A DNA stretch of 64,000 nucleotides from Bacteroides fragilis (GTDB lineage Bacteria > Bacteroidota > Bacteroidia > Bacteroidales > DTGW01): contig CAMDBI010000018.1 in assembly GCA_945889005.1 (NCBI GenBank), forward strand, positions 16,588 through 80,587. Reading direction: 5' to 3'. Under the pieces are notes generated by a model that was given only the letters and a program-made list of their open reading frames with translations, had not been told where the DNA came from and searched no databases. Positions within the stretch are counted from its first letter, which is position 1. Each line of letters opens with the position of its first letter. Shown here in pieces: positions 46,230 through 54,979 of this stretch. The position numbers and the translations under genes are program-made.

Positions 46230-46868
46230 ATGAAAATGTTGACAGGGGAGGAAATAGATAGCGATAGAGGCTTGAATATTATGTTGGTCGACAGTAAGCC
46301 ATATTTCAGGAAAGGAATGCGAGATATGCTTTTGAGTGAGTTTGAAAACAGAATAAACGAAATTTCTGAAGCTTCCAATGGGAAAGAATTTCTTGAAAAA
46401 ATAAAAGAGTTTCCAGCCAATATCGTATTTATGGAAACCGAGCAATCGGAAATAAATGGTGTAGATGCTACCTCAACAGCCTCAAAGCTTTTTCCCGATT
46501 TAAAAATATTTGCTCTGTCGGCATACGACGATAGTCAATATGTTACAGAAATACTCAACGCAGGTGCTTATGGTTTTTTGTCGAAAAATGAAAATGTTTT
46601 AGAACGAATCAGGAGCATAATCAATTCTTTTGAAATAGGATACAGTTCTGAAAGCGCAAAAAATCCCGAAGCAATTTTAAACGGTCTGATGTTTGAATGC
46701 CCAATGAGAGTTGAAACCAACAATTGCCCGATATTGAAGATACGACAAAAACAAGTTATTGAGCGTTTCAATCATTTGCGAATGCTTAGTTCTATAGAAA
46801 AAACAAGCCTATACAACTTACATAAGGCTTGTTTGACCAATCGCGAAAGAAACAAAATATATCAATAG
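46230..46868 (+). CDS. degenerate receiver fused to a C-x8-C-x31-H-x2-C domain
   Basis: This 212-residue protein begins with a receiver-like fold: LNIMLVDSKPYFRKGM (residues 15-30), VFMETEQSEINGVDA, FALSAYDDS and GFLSKNE (Lys119). The phosphoacceptor Asp is replaced by Glu69 and the second acidic residue by Ser22, so phosphorylation is unlikely; Glu may mimic the active state. Instead of a DNA-binding domain, residues 152-212 carry C157, C166, H198 and C201 with the same spacing as the 81-residue protein upstream. ATG 46230 is preferred over 46161. Confidence 0.75.
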   Translation: MKMLTGEEIDSDRGLNIMLVDSKPYFRKGMRDMLLSEFENRINEISEASNGKEFLEKIKEFPANIVFMETEQSEINGVDATSTASKLFPDLKIFALSAYDDSQYVTEILNAGAYGFLSKNENVLERIRSIINSFEIGYSSESAKNPEAILNGLMFECPMRVETNNCPILKIRQKQVIERFNHLRMLSSIEKTSLYNLHKACLTNRERNKIYQ

Positions 46869-46878
46869 AATCGAAATA

Positions 46879-48483
46879 TTAAAATTCGAGAAAGAAGTCG
46901 TTTCCTTTGTCGTCGCAAATGATGAATGCAGGGAAATTTTCGATTGTAATTTTTCGAATAGCCTCCATTCCTAAATCTTCGAAATCGACCAATTCGACCG
47001 ATTTAATGTTTTCTTTTGCCAAAATAGCCGCTGGCCCACCAATAGAACCGAGGTAAAAACCACCATGCTTTTTGCAGGCCTCGCGCACTTGAGCCGAGCG
47101 GTTTCCTTTGGCAACCATCACCATCGATCCGCCATGTTGCATAAACAGGTCGACATACGAGTCCATACGTCCGGCTGTTGTAGGTCCAAAGCTTCCAGAT
47201 GCCATTCCTTTTGGAGTCTTGGCTGGTCCGGCGTAGTATATTGGGTAACGTTTAAAATATTCGGGCATTGTCTTGCCTTCGTCGAGCATTTGTTTGATTC
47301 GAGCATGAGCTATGTCGCGCGCTACAATAAGTGTACCCTTTAGATTGAGACGTGTTTTGACCGGATGATGCGAAAGTATTTTAAGAACATCTTCCATAGG
47401 CTGGTCGAGATCAATTTCGACAGGTGCTTTCATTTCGGGACTCTTTGCAGGAAGGAAGCGAGCCGGATTACGTTCCATTTCTTCAATAAAAAGGCCATCT
47501 TCGGTAATCTTTGCTTTGATGTTGCGGTCGGCGCTACAGCTAACACCTATGCCTATTGGACACGATGCGGCATGACGAGCCATGCGTATAACCCGTATGT
47601 CGTGGGTGAAATATTTACCTCCAAATTGTGCACCCATGCCCAGTTCTTCGCACATGGTTTGGATTTTTTGTTCCCACTCGAGATCGCGAAAAGCATGACC
47701 AGCTTCGCTACCCTGAGTTGGTAAGTGATCGAGGTAATGAGCCGATGCAAGTTTCACTGTTTTGAGATTGGCTTCGGCCGATGTGCCGCCAATTACAACA
47801 GCTAAGTGATAGGGAGGACAAGCAGCGGTTCCCAAATCTTTGATTTTTTCTTTGAAAAATTTTGTGAGCGAATCTTCGTTCAGGATGGCAGGTGTTTGCT
47901 GATACAAATATGTTTTGTTGCCCGAACCGCCTCCTTTTGTTACAAAAAGAAATTCGTAAGAGCTGCCTTTTTCGGAATAAATGTCGATTTGAGCAGGAAG
48001 GTTGGTTCCCGAGTTTTTTTCTTCAAACATTTTGAAGGGTACAATTTGCGAATAGCGCAGGTTACGATCGCGGTATGTGTTAAAGACCCCGCGCGACAAG
48101 TATTCGGCATCGTCGGCTCCAGTCCAAACCTGTTCGCCTTTTTTGGCAACAATGGTGGCTGTGCCGGTATCCTGGCAAGTAGGGAGTTCGCCCTCGGCCG
48201 ATATTACTTGGTTTTTGATCATTGTATGAGCTACAAAGCGATCGTTGCTGCTTGCTTGAGGGTCGTCGAGTACTTTAACAAGCTTTTCCATGTGTGAGCT
48301 TCGCAAATAGAATGATACGTCGGCAATGGCTTCCTGAGCCAAAAGTTCTAAACCTTTGGGGTCGACTTTCAAGATTTTTTTGCCTTCAAATTCGGTTACA
48401 GATATAAAATCTTTGGTAAGCAATCGGTATCGAGTTGCATCTTTATCGATAGGGTATGTTTTTTTATAATTAAAATCGGCCAT
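46879..48483 (-). CDS. fumA: fumarate hydratase class I
   Basis: This 534-residue iron-sulfur enzyme hydrates fumarate to malate. The cluster cysteines lie in [31 protein letters not shown] and near [27 protein letters not shown] and [20 protein letters not shown] are family segments. It serves the same TCA steps as SdhCAB. Reading can start at 48639, but ATG 48483 ([10 protein letters not shown]) fits the family and the extra upstream residues do not. Confidence 0.94.
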   Translation of the reverse strand: MADFNYKKTYPIDKDATRYRLLTKDFISVTEFEGKKILKVDPKGLELLAQEAIADVSFYLRSSHMEKLVKVLDDPQASSNDRFVAHTMIKNQVISAEGELPTCQDTGTATIVAKKGEQVWTGADDAEYLSRGVFNTYRDRNLRYSQIVPFKMFEEKNSGTNLPAQIDIYSEKGSSYEFLFVTKGGGSGNKTYLYQQTPAILNEDSLTKFFKEKIKDLGTAACPPYHLAVVIGGTSAEANLKTVKLASAHYLDHLPTQGSEAGHAFRDLEWEQKIQTMCEELGMGAQFGGKYFTHDIRVIRMARHAASCPIGIGVSCSADRNIKAKITEDGLFIEEMERNPARFLPAKSPEMKAPVEIDLDQPMEDVLKILSHHPVKTRLNLKGTLIVARDIAHARIKQMLDEGKTMPEYFKRYPIYYAGPAKTPKGMASGSFGPTTAGRMDSYVDLFMQHGGSMVMVAKGNRSAQVREACKKHGGFYLGSIGGPAAILAKENIKSVELVDFEDLGMEAIRKITIENFPAFIICDDKGNDFFLEF

Positions 48484-48604
48484 GATATTGTGTATTATTG
48501 ACTTAGTAATATTTAATGTTATGCAAATTTGAAAACCCGAAATTAGTAAAAAAATGACGTAAGGGTCTTTGACTAATTGAAAAAAAATAAGAAAATTTTT
48601 ATTA

Positions 48605-48634
48605 TTGTTGAATTTATTTTTTTGTATATATTTG
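48605..48634 (+). promoter_or_regulatory. promoter of tRNA-Ala
   Basis: TTG (48605-48607), 19 bases, then TATATTTG (48627-48634). The mature tRNA begins at 48651, about 9 bases past the expected start of transcription. Confidence 0.65.
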
Positions 48635-48650
48635 CACACTCTAAATATAA

Positions 48651-48727
48651 GGGGGATTAGCTCAGTTGGCTAGAGCGTTTGCATGGCATGCAAAAGGTCA
48701 TCGGTTCGATTCCGATATTCTCCACCA
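48651..48727 (+). tRNA. tRNA-Ala, anticodon GGC
   Basis: A full cloverleaf is readable over 77 bases including encoded CCA. The acceptor stem is GGGGGAT with ATTCTCC, the D arm GCTC/GAGC, the anticodon stem TTTGC/GCAAA around ATGGCAT (anticodon GGC), a 5-base variable loop, and the T arm ATCGG TTCGATT CCGAT. The acceptor stem has two G-T pairs. From the anticodon stem on (48678) the sequence is duplicated at 55123, marking it as the integration site of the element to its right. Confidence 0.95.
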
Positions 48728-48747
48728 ATGTTTGTAAGGCTTTCAGG
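48678..48747 (+). repeat. left attachment site (70-bp perfect direct repeat)
   Basis: From TTTGCATGGCATGCAAA to GTAAGGCTTTCAGG these 70 bases are identical to 55123-55192. The repeat starts exactly at the first base of the anticodon stem and runs 20 bases beyond CCA. The core is the 17-base near-palindrome of the anticodon arm, a favourite crossover site of tyrosine integrases. Confidence 0.92.
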
Positions 48748-48768
48748 TTTTTTCTGGAGGCTTTTTTT
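48736..48768 (+). terminator. tRNA terminator rebuilt at the left element end
   Basis: AAGGCTTTCAG, inside the repeat, pairs with CTGGAGGCTTT just inside the element, followed by T. The 3' half of this hairpin therefore comes from the element. At the other end the repeat copy pairs with GGAAGCCTT of the chromosome. Confidence 0.65.
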
Positions 48769-48774
48769 ATGCCC

Positions 48775-48795
48775 TTGCAAACAATTTGCAAACAA
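48775..48795 (+). repeat. left copy of a 21-bp repeat (candidate integrase arm site)
   Basis: Two tandem TTGCAAACA words, 11 bases apart, make a 21-base sequence identical to 54980-55000 at the other end of the element and in the same orientation. Paired sites just inside both attachment sites are what arm-type sites of tyrosine integrases look like. Confidence 0.7.
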
Positions 48796-48866
48796 GGGTT
48801 TATTATAGCTTCTATTCTTTTTTTTAACGTTCGAAAAACAATTCATTTTGATAGTTAACTATTCAA

Positions 48867-49154
48867 TTATTGGCTAAAATCAATAAATGTTTCGTTGTTT
48901 TTTTGGGCTTTGTCAACTGGACTGTCGATTCCTATAATATGAAATGATAATGCATAATAACGTTGGTCGCCTTTCTCTAACTGATATAATTCATCTTTGG
49001 TGTAAATTCCTTTAATATCGGTTTTATTTATTAAATCCCGTCCATTAACTTCATACGTGCCGTCTTCATTCTCAAAAGCCCAAATTGCATAACGTTGTAT
49101 TTTCTCAGGTTTTATACCAGCTCTAATTTGTTCTATTTTCTGTTTACGGTTCAT
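48867..49154 (-). CDS. unknown small protein of the element
   Basis: This 95-residue soluble protein reads KIEQIRAGIKPEKIQRYAIW, AFENEDGTYEVNGRDLINKT and ends NNETFIDFSQ. No family is recognised. It is the last gene of the minus-strand run and begins 2 bases after the 85-residue gene. Confidence 0.6.
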   Translation of the reverse strand: MNRKQKIEQIRAGIKPEKIQRYAIWAFENEDGTYEVNGRDLINKTDIKGIYTKDELYQLEKGDQRYYALSFHIIGIDSPVDKAQKNNETFIDFSQ

Positions 49155-49155
49155 C

Positions 49156-49413
49156 TTAAAAATAATTTACAAGTAACTCTAAAGCTTTTTTATGTTCGTT
49201 CGGAAAGTCGGGGTGGTTCAAATGCAAACCATCAACTAAATGAAATGTCCTTTCATTTGGTTTGCGATAAATACCATCGTTAACAACTTGCTCGGTTGTT
49301 GTTCCTGTTGCTGTATCTAAAGTAAGTAGAATATAACCTTCATTTTCTTTTAAATGTGCTTTATTGCCTGTCAATTCTCGAATAGCATTTATTTTTTCGG
49401 CTCTTTTATTCAT
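49156..49413 (-). CDS. unknown small protein of the element
   Basis: This 85-residue protein (KINAIRELTGNKAHLKENEG, YILLTLDTATGTTTEQVVND, HPDFPNEHKKALELLVNYF) has no recognised domain. Its start overlaps the end of the 90-residue gene by 8 bases, implying coupled translation. Confidence 0.6.
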   Translation of the reverse strand: MNKRAEKINAIRELTGNKAHLKENEGYILLTLDTATGTTTEQVVNDGIYRKPNERTFHLVDGLHLNHPDFPNEHKKALELLVNYF

Positions 49414-49678
49414 TTTTCAATCGTTTTATAATTTCGTCTAAATCATAATCTGTTAGCTTTTCCAGTTCGTTCAATGGCTTTGGCAATACATGGCTAAGCA
49501 TACGGTCGATAAATATTAACTTCTTATCGGGTGCTAATTGGTCGAATTCTGATTGTAGCTTCGATATATTCGCCTCAACGAATGATTGAACCATGCTTCT
49601 AATTTCTTCGCTTGTTTTGTTTTTACTGCCTTTTGGTCGCCCTTCGGGGTTGTTGGTTCGATTTTTTGGTAATCCCAT
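49406..49678 (-). CDS. small basic protein with NPEGRPKGSKNK motif
   Basis: This 90-residue protein opens with LPKNRTNNPEGRPKGSKNKT, an AT-hook-like or small-terminase-like N-terminus found in phage and mobile-element proteins (DUF5681-like). Helices follow (SEEIRSMVQSFVEANISKLQ, LNELEKLTDYDLDEIIKRLK). In phage satellites a small terminase redirects packaging; here this is only a hint, because the family motif is short. Confidence 0.55.
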   Translation of the reverse strand: MGLPKNRTNNPEGRPKGSKNKTSEEIRSMVQSFVEANISKLQSEFDQLAPDKKLIFIDRMLSHVLPKPLNELEKLTDYDLDEIIKRLKNE

Positions 49679-49708
49679 TTTTGTATTTTTTTGTTGTTTA
49701 CTAAACTG

Positions 49709-49960
49709 TTACAACGATATAAATTTAATTTCTTCTATAAATATTAATCCCTTTTCGGTTGTTTGGAATAGGTGCAAATCAAAATATATTTTGCATCTAC
49801 TTTCAACTGCAAATTTGTGTAAGTAGCTTATTTCGTCCCATGTATCGACAATTTCAATACCTGTATTTTTGCATTGATATAACATATCTGTTATTTGCTC
49901 TAATTTTAGAGTAATTCCCTCGAGTTCGGGGCTTGTCGCCTTTAGTATTTTAATTTTCAT
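49709..49960 (-). CDS. unknown small protein of the element
   Basis: This 83-residue protein (MKIKILKATSPELEGITLKL, EQITDMLYQCKNTGIEIVDT) looks alpha/beta and soluble. Its ATG overlaps the stop of the polymerase-like gene by 4 bases (ATGA), so the two are translationally coupled. No family recognised. Confidence 0.6.
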   Translation of the reverse strand: MKIKILKATSPELEGITLKLEQITDMLYQCKNTGIEIVDTWDEISYLHKFAVESRCKIYFDLHLFQTTEKGLIFIEEIKFISL

Positions 49961-51324
49961 TTTGATAGATTTACAATTTTAAAAGTTGGATTAATGCCAA
50001 CTTCTTTTTTAAATACTGCTTGTATTATTTCTAAAGCCTGTCTTTCCTTGTTTTGGGGTACAATAACTGAATCATGTATCGTTAACGGTATAATGTTACT
50101 TTCGACCAGTTGCTTTGCGATTTTGTCAATAAATAGACTGCTTTCAAATTGTTGTAAGTAAATAGCTAATTTGGCATTGTCTTTTTCCTTTAGGGCTTCG
50201 ATAATGTTATGAATTGTCGGGAATACACTTGAAAATATTTGTTTCTCTTTTTCAAACGGTATGTAGTATCTATTTTTGTCGAATACCTTATTTTTTGAGA
50301 ATAGGACTTCAAACATGATATTTTTTATCTTATCCCTGGTTAATTGTTCGGAGTGTTTTTTTACAAATTCATCATACAAAATACCATCTTTCGTCCACTT
50401 TTTGAACTGTGATAAATCCGTAAATATTGAATTATGGTCGTTTTTACGGATTAATAACAAGGTCTTAAAACATTGAATACCAAAATAATTAACAAGCTCT
50501 AATATGTCATTATGTAAACATAAGGGAAGGTACTTATTGTTTAATATTCCTGTGATTGTGGTTTGTTTGAAGTCTAATTTCTTTAATGTGAAATGAGTTA
50601 AAATTTTGCCCATTTTTTCAAATAGAATACTTAATAAAAACGGCTGCGAGTTACTTAAGTCAATACTAACATAGTCGCCAATTATAAATCGTCTTAAATC
50701 AGATTTTAGATTGGTCAAATTAGTATCCAATCTGTTATTAGTATCGTTCCGTTTGTAGTATCTGAATCGACTATCTGAAAATTGATAAGCCATTAATGAG
50801 TAAATCGCTTTGTTGTGGTCGTTTGGTAGCTCTTTTACCCATTCTAAAGCACTATCTAAGTCGAATTGAATATTCATAAACTCTTTTCGCATCTCATTGA
50901 GATATGGCTCTAATTTGCTATAATTAGACTTTTCTTTGTTGATAGAGTAAATCAGATTTTTAAACAGTTCTGTATCGGGCTGCAATTCGTAGTAATTACA
51001 ATCAAATTTGAATTGTGGGTTTATACGATAGTGGAATGATTTTTCGCCTTTCTTATAAACTTTATCACATTCTATTAATCCGTAATTTTGTAATAATTTT
51101 ACATATCTATCTATATTACAATTGAATAAACATTTTAGTTTTTTCTTGTTTATAGGTACGAATTGTATTTCGTTGGTTTCTCTAAACCTTTTGTCTTTTG
51201 CTGGTATTGTAAGCAAGTGGTGAATGATATAAATATAATTTTCCTTGTTGGTTTTTATATTCTCATTGACCACTTGCAGCATCGACTTTGGAATGAATAA
51301 TTTTATAGGTTTATGTACCTTCAT
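49957..51324 (-). CDS. compact family A DNA polymerase-like protein with N-terminal winged helix
   Basis: Residue numbers here count from ATG 51333; the ATG at 51324 (residue 4), whose A is the last base of the preceding stop, is the likely start, giving 455 residues. Residues 60-105 look like a winged helix (RYVKLLQNYGLIECDKVYKK). Motif A is VSIDLSNSQPFLLS with D225. Motif B, R333-x3-K337-x3-F341-x3-F345-S, keeps the exact spacing of the Pol I O helix (R-x3-K-x3-F-x3-Y-G). Motif C is IIPLTIHDSVIVPQ with H420-D421. There is no exonuclease domain. A replicase or primer-extending role for the element is inferred. Confidence 0.7.
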   Translation of the reverse strand: MKVHKPIKLFIPKSMLQVVNENIKTNKENYIYIIHHLLTIPAKDKRFRETNEIQFVPINKKKLKCLFNCNIDRYVKLLQNYGLIECDKVYKKGEKSFHYRINPQFKFDCNYYELQPDTELFKNLIYSINKEKSNYSKLEPYLNEMRKEFMNIQFDLDSALEWVKELPNDHNKAIYSLMAYQFSDSRFRYYKRNDTNNRLDTNLTNLKSDLRRFIIGDYVSIDLSNSQPFLLSILFEKMGKILTHFTLKKLDFKQTTITGILNNKYLPLCLHNDILELVNYFGIQCFKTLLLIRKNDHNSIFTDLSQFKKWTKDGILYDEFVKKHSEQLTRDKIKNIMFEVLFSKNKVFDKNRYYIPFEKEKQIFSSVFPTIHNIIEALKEKDNAKLAIYLQQFESSLFIDKIAKQLVESNIIPLTIHDSVIVPQNKERQALEIIQAVFKKEVGINPTFKIVNLSK

Positions 51325-51614
51325 TATTCCCATAGTTTAAGTTGATTGTCTTTTGGGAATAGTTCTGGGTTTGTAGTTAGGTATTGCACATTGTCGCAAC
51401 CTGACTGTTGACATTTGGCTTTTCGAACAACTGCTATTTTATTACTTTTGAATAACTTTTCGCAATATCTACAAATATTTTGCAATGGAATTCCTGTATC
51501 GGTTTCAGCCATGTATCGAGTTGCTGTATAATCTCTAAAATAGCTCTCAATTTTTTTAAATTGACTTTGAAAATATGTATCTTTGTTGCTGTTGATATTT
51601 GTTACTGTTTTCAT
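51324..51614 (-). CDS. winged-helix protein with cysteine pairs
   Basis: This 96-residue protein has a helix-turn-helix region (TATRYMAETDTGIPLQNICR) and a wing ending QYLTTNPELFP, a pattern common in small genes of Bacteroidota mobile elements. Cysteines C48/C51 and C67/C72 may bind zinc. Its stop shares a base with the next start (TAATG). Likely a DNA-binding accessory or regulator. Confidence 0.65.
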   Translation of the reverse strand: MKTVTNINSNKDTYFQSQFKKIESYFRDYTATRYMAETDTGIPLQNICRYCEKLFKSNKIAVVRKAKCQQSGCDNVQYLTTNPELFPKDNQLKLWE

Positions 51615-51615
51615 G

Positions 51616-52119
51616 TTATAATGTTTTTAGAAGTCCAGTTCCCGCTGGGCTTTGTTTTTTGTACCAATCGAATAATTGTTGAAAATCTTTAATAATGAGA
51701 TATTGCGCCCCTGCTTTGGTGACTGTGGTTTCAAAGTCTTTTTGCGCTTCGCTTTGAAAATCTTTTCCGAACTTTATTTCTATAAATACAGCCCTGCCAT
51801 TAATGACAGCGTGAATGTCCGAACTACCTTTAGTAGTTCCGTTTTTCGTCCATATTAACGTTCCAATTTGTCGGCTTCGTCCAATGCAATCAGTTACAAC
51901 TTTGCAATTATTGCGGATTGTTCCAGTGGTGTTAATACGTTCGGCATGGTGTCCGTTTAATCTAAGCCAATCAATGCAGCATTTAGTTAGCTTATTTGCG
52001 CTGTTGTCGCTGTATTTTCGGGTGTTTACAAAGTGAGAATGTGGCAAAGATGGGAATTTACTTTTCGCCTCCGATATTGCCATGTTTTCGAGTGCTGTTA
52101 TTGCTTCGCTTTTTCTCAT
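51616..52119 (-). CDS. VRR-NUC domain nuclease
   Basis: This 167-residue protein ends in a VRR-NUC fold: TTKGSSDIHAVINGRAVFIE, IKFGKDFQSEAQKDFETTVT and KAGAQYLIIKDFQQLFDWY. The catalytic Asp (SSD) and the E-x-K pair (FIEIKFG) are present, with the conserved Gln of SEAQ. Stand-alone VRR-NUC proteins occur in phages and mobile elements and cut branched DNA. It begins 2 bases after the excisionase-like gene. Confidence 0.85.
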   Translation of the reverse strand: MRKSEAITALENMAISEAKSKFPSLPHSHFVNTRKYSDNSANKLTKCCIDWLRLNGHHAERINTTGTIRNNCKVVTDCIGRSRQIGTLIWTKNGTTKGSSDIHAVINGRAVFIEIKFGKDFQSEAQKDFETTVTKAGAQYLIIKDFQQLFDWYKKQSPAGTGLLKTL

Positions 52120-52121
52120 GG

Positions 52122-52469
52122 TTAAAAGCTTTTTTTGTTTGCAACAACTGCCAAATGTTTTGTAGCATCAACTTTAAAATTAACCTTGTTTACTGCCTTT
52201 TCATTGATAAATAACTGCAATTGTTGACGACTAAACAACAATCGTTTTCCGATTCTTCGACAAGGTATTTCGTTTGTGGCTGTTTTCTGATAGAACGTTG
52301 AGGACGAAAGCGGGTAGCCGTTGGCTGTTAAAAATTGTAGTGCTTGGTCTTTGGTAAGTGCATCGTTAATCTCGGGTGCAATCACTTTGTTTTGTTCGGA
52401 ATATAATCGAACACATTCGACTGCAAAAGCTTGTAAATCGGTTTTCTGAACTAATAAAATATTTTCCAT
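52122..52469 (-). CDS. excisionase-like helix-turn-helix protein
   Basis: This 115-residue protein has a MerR/HTH_17-like DNA-binding segment: LTKDQALQFLTANGYPLSSS, TFYQKTATNEIPCRRIGKRL and LFSRQQLQLFINEK. The pattern 'helix, turn, xPxRRIGKRxLF, sxxxLxxFI' is that of excisionases and mobile-element regulators. It is the first gene of the run that leads through the nuclease to the polymerase-like gene. Confidence 0.78.
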   Translation of the reverse strand: MENILLVQKTDLQAFAVECVRLYSEQNKVIAPEINDALTKDQALQFLTANGYPLSSSTFYQKTATNEIPCRRIGKRLLFSRQQLQLFINEKAVNKVNFKVDATKHLAVVANKKSF

Positions 52470-52627
52470 TTGTATTTTTTAAAATTGTTATCAGATTTTT
52501 GTGCTAAATCTTTTTAACAAAAATACAAATGAAAAAATATGCAACTATATGAAAATCAATGTTTAATGCGACTTTGTTTGTCGGTTTTTGTCGGAAAGAA
52601 TTTTAATAATTTTATAAAACTCATTAT

Positions 52628-53641
52628 TTACAAGGCTTTCAATATGTCGGAAAATTCTTTACATAATTGCTCAAAGTCGGGTGTTCGGCTACCTTTGCCG
52701 TCAAATTTATCGTGAAATTTCTTACCGTCTTTATGGAAAAAGCAATCGTTAAATTGTTTCATTGAAAAATCAATACAGCCTTTAAATTTGATTGCCAGTA
52801 CTTTGTCGGAAACCCATTTAATTTTATCAGTATCGTTTAATATTCGTTTATAGTTTAAAACCTGAACAAATATTTTATAATCGGTTTCGATATGTTTATT
52901 AATTAGTTTATCATAAATTGGTATGTATTTATCATTATTGTCGATAATATCAATACAACTATTAGAGACCTCGTTTTTTGTTTCTGATTGATTGTCTTCT
53001 ATTAAAAAACTCTTAAAAGTTTCAAGTCTTTCTAACTGAACAAGCAACTCACTTAAATTTATTAATATTTCAATAGGTTTATTTATATCAATAAACTTAT
53101 GATATTCTTCAAAATCAAATTCCCAATAGTCGTTTTCTTTATACTCGCAAATAGTAAACTCAATATCATTCAACAACTCATTTTCACGTTCAATAATATA
53201 CGGCAAATTGTCTTCATTTAGTTTTTGAATGTCGGGATACAATTTATTAATTTCATATTCTAAATTTTCGTTTGTTGGGTCGTCTTTATGCAATTCAATA
53301 GCTGAAATAAATGGAGTGAACGTTTCTATACTTTCAATAAATACTTCGCAAAATCTAATTAACCAAAATTCAAATCTTTGATTGTATTCAATATAATCTC
53401 TACTTTCAGGTTTGCAGCTCAATAAATACGAATAGCTTAATTCTTCATATCCCAACTTTTGTATTTCGTTTTTTATAATCTCAATTTGCTTGTTTGTAAC
53501 TTGCTGCTTTTCATTTTCATTACTGCATAAAATATAAAGCAACCTATCTTTGTCGGGATTGATTGAATATGTTTTATACTCAAAGTATTCAGAAATAAAA
53601 GCTTTGACAAAACCGCTTTCTATGATTTCAATTGTATTCAT
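52628..53641 (-). CDS. unknown acidic helical protein next to the integrase
   Basis: This 337-residue protein is rich in Glu, Asn, Ile and helices (EIIESGFVKAFISEYFEYKT, FEFWLIRFCEVFIESIETFT, LINLSELLVQLERLETFKSF) and ends in a polar region (HDKFDGKGSRTPDFEQLCKE). Proteins of this type sit beside integrases in Bacteroidota islands. A distant relation to RteC is conceivable but not supported by a motif I can point to. It begins 15 bases after the integrase stop. Confidence 0.55.
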   Translation of the reverse strand: MNTIEIIESGFVKAFISEYFEYKTYSINPDKDRLLYILCSNENEKQQVTNKQIEIIKNEIQKLGYEELSYSYLLSCKPESRDYIEYNQRFEFWLIRFCEVFIESIETFTPFISAIELHKDDPTNENLEYEINKLYPDIQKLNEDNLPYIIERENELLNDIEFTICEYKENDYWEFDFEEYHKFIDINKPIEILINLSELLVQLERLETFKSFLIEDNQSETKNEVSNSCIDIIDNNDKYIPIYDKLINKHIETDYKIFVQVLNYKRILNDTDKIKWVSDKVLAIKFKGCIDFSMKQFNDCFFHKDGKKFHDKFDGKGSRTPDFEQLCKEFSDILKAL

Positions 53642-53656
53642 TTTTAAATTCAGTTT

Positions 53657-54979
53657 TTAAGCTTTTGCATTTGTTAAAAATTCAGAATTCTTTTTTCGAA
53701 CATCTTTTCCAAATGAAGCTAAATAATTTTCGGTTGTTTTAAGGTCACTATGTCCTAAACTTTCACTAATAAACTCAACACCAACACCACTTCGTTTTAA
53801 TACGGTGGCGAAGCTGTGACGTGCTGTATAAGTGCTTATTTTGTCAATCCCTACTCTTTTACCAATTGCCTTTAAATTGTCGTTCATTAGCTTAATAAGG
53901 CTCTTTGTAGTGGTTTTTTCTTCTATTGGTGTATTGGTATTATTAAAAAATGGGAATATAAAGTTTTGGGGGCTTCTATCGGTATTACCCCACTTGTTGA
54001 TAATAGTTTCCATTTGTGGCAATAATGGAGCTTTAATTTCGGTTTTCTTTTTGCTCTTACTCTTTGTTTTAGCTCTGAAATAAAATATTTCACCGTCTAT
54101 TATGTTTGAATATTTTAACCTCAACAAGTCGTTTATATTAATGCCATAACATAAGTAACTAAAATAGAATAAATCCCGACTTCTTTTTTCATAATCACTA
54201 ACAACTGGAGCGTTCATAAGCTTGTTTATTTCGTCTAAATCTAAAGCCAATTTGCGCCCTTCGCCTTCAGGTCGTTCATATTTGCCCTTTCCAAACGGAT
54301 ACTGATTTTTAGTAATAATACCCAAAGTAATAGCATCGTTCAAAACGGCTTGTAAACCTCGCATAAACATTGAAATACTTGTATATTTTTTACCGCAATC
54401 CAATAACCATTCTTCGTATTGTTCCAAAAAATCGGGTGTAATACTTTTTATATTTAGAGTATTGATAGAGTATTCGGGGCTTATTTCATTGCGTTTTTTC
54501 TTTCGATTAAGAATATTGTCGTTATTGATAAATTTTAACAAGCTTTTTGAAGAATAGTAATACCATTCGGCTGTTCCAATTTTGCCGTTTTCCTTTAGTT
54601 TATTTATTTTATTGTTGAATAGCTCGAAAATGTCGCTTGTATTCCCTTTTCCTAAACGATTATTGAGATTTTCAAAACTAAATTTATTGTCATCAACTAA
54701 CTCAATAACATTCTCAACGATTGAATTGAATCCGTTTTCAATTAACCTTCTTGTAGTTATTAACGTTTTGTCTTTTGTTTTAGGTAATCGTTGCCATTCA
54801 TCTAATGACATATCAAAACCAGCTTTATAGTAGCAAAGTTTTCTTTGAAAAATTAATCTGTACTTAATCGGGTAACAATCTCGTTCTTTTTGCAAACGAG
54901 TGTCTAAAATCGTAGCAATTGTTATTCCTTTAATTGTAGTAAAATAAAGGCTTTCGACTTCTTTATGCTTCTTTTTCAT
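53657..54979 (-). CDS. tyrosine recombinase/integrase of the element
   Basis: This 440-residue integrase has the arm-binding N-terminus (YPIKYRLIFQRKLCYYKAGF), a SAM-like core-binding domain (residues 100-215) and the catalytic domain. HTARHSFAT-like TYTARHSFATVLKRSG gives the H/R pair, ESLGHSDLKTTENYLASF the second His and the nucleophilic Tyr. Where classic members have TGxR, it reads YGININDLLRL, as in some Bacteroidota integrases. ATG 54979 is chosen; 21-bp arm-like sites lie directly upstream and could let the enzyme repress itself. Confidence 0.92.
   Translation of the reverse strand: MKKKHKEVESLYFTTIKGITIATILDTRLQKERDCYPIKYRLIFQRKLCYYKAGFDMSLDEWQRLPKTKDKTLITTRRLIENGFNSIVENVIELVDDNKFSFENLNNRLGKGNTSDIFELFNNKINKLKENGKIGTAEWYYYSSKSLLKFINNDNILNRKKKRNEISPEYSINTLNIKSITPDFLEQYEEWLLDCGKKYTSISMFMRGLQAVLNDAITLGIITKNQYPFGKGKYERPEGEGRKLALDLDEINKLMNAPVVSDYEKRSRDLFYFSYLCYGININDLLRLKYSNIIDGEIFYFRAKTKSKSKKKTEIKAPLLPQMETIINKWGNTDRSPQNFIFPFFNNTNTPIEEKTTTKSLIKLMNDNLKAIGKRVGIDKISTYTARHSFATVLKRSGVGVEFISESLGHSDLKTTENYLASFGKDVRKKNSEFLTNAKA

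Noticed and set aside
47806..48297. A 163-residue plus-strand reading frame opposite fumarase
   Set aside because: It mirrors the conserved fumarase coding sequence and resembles no family.
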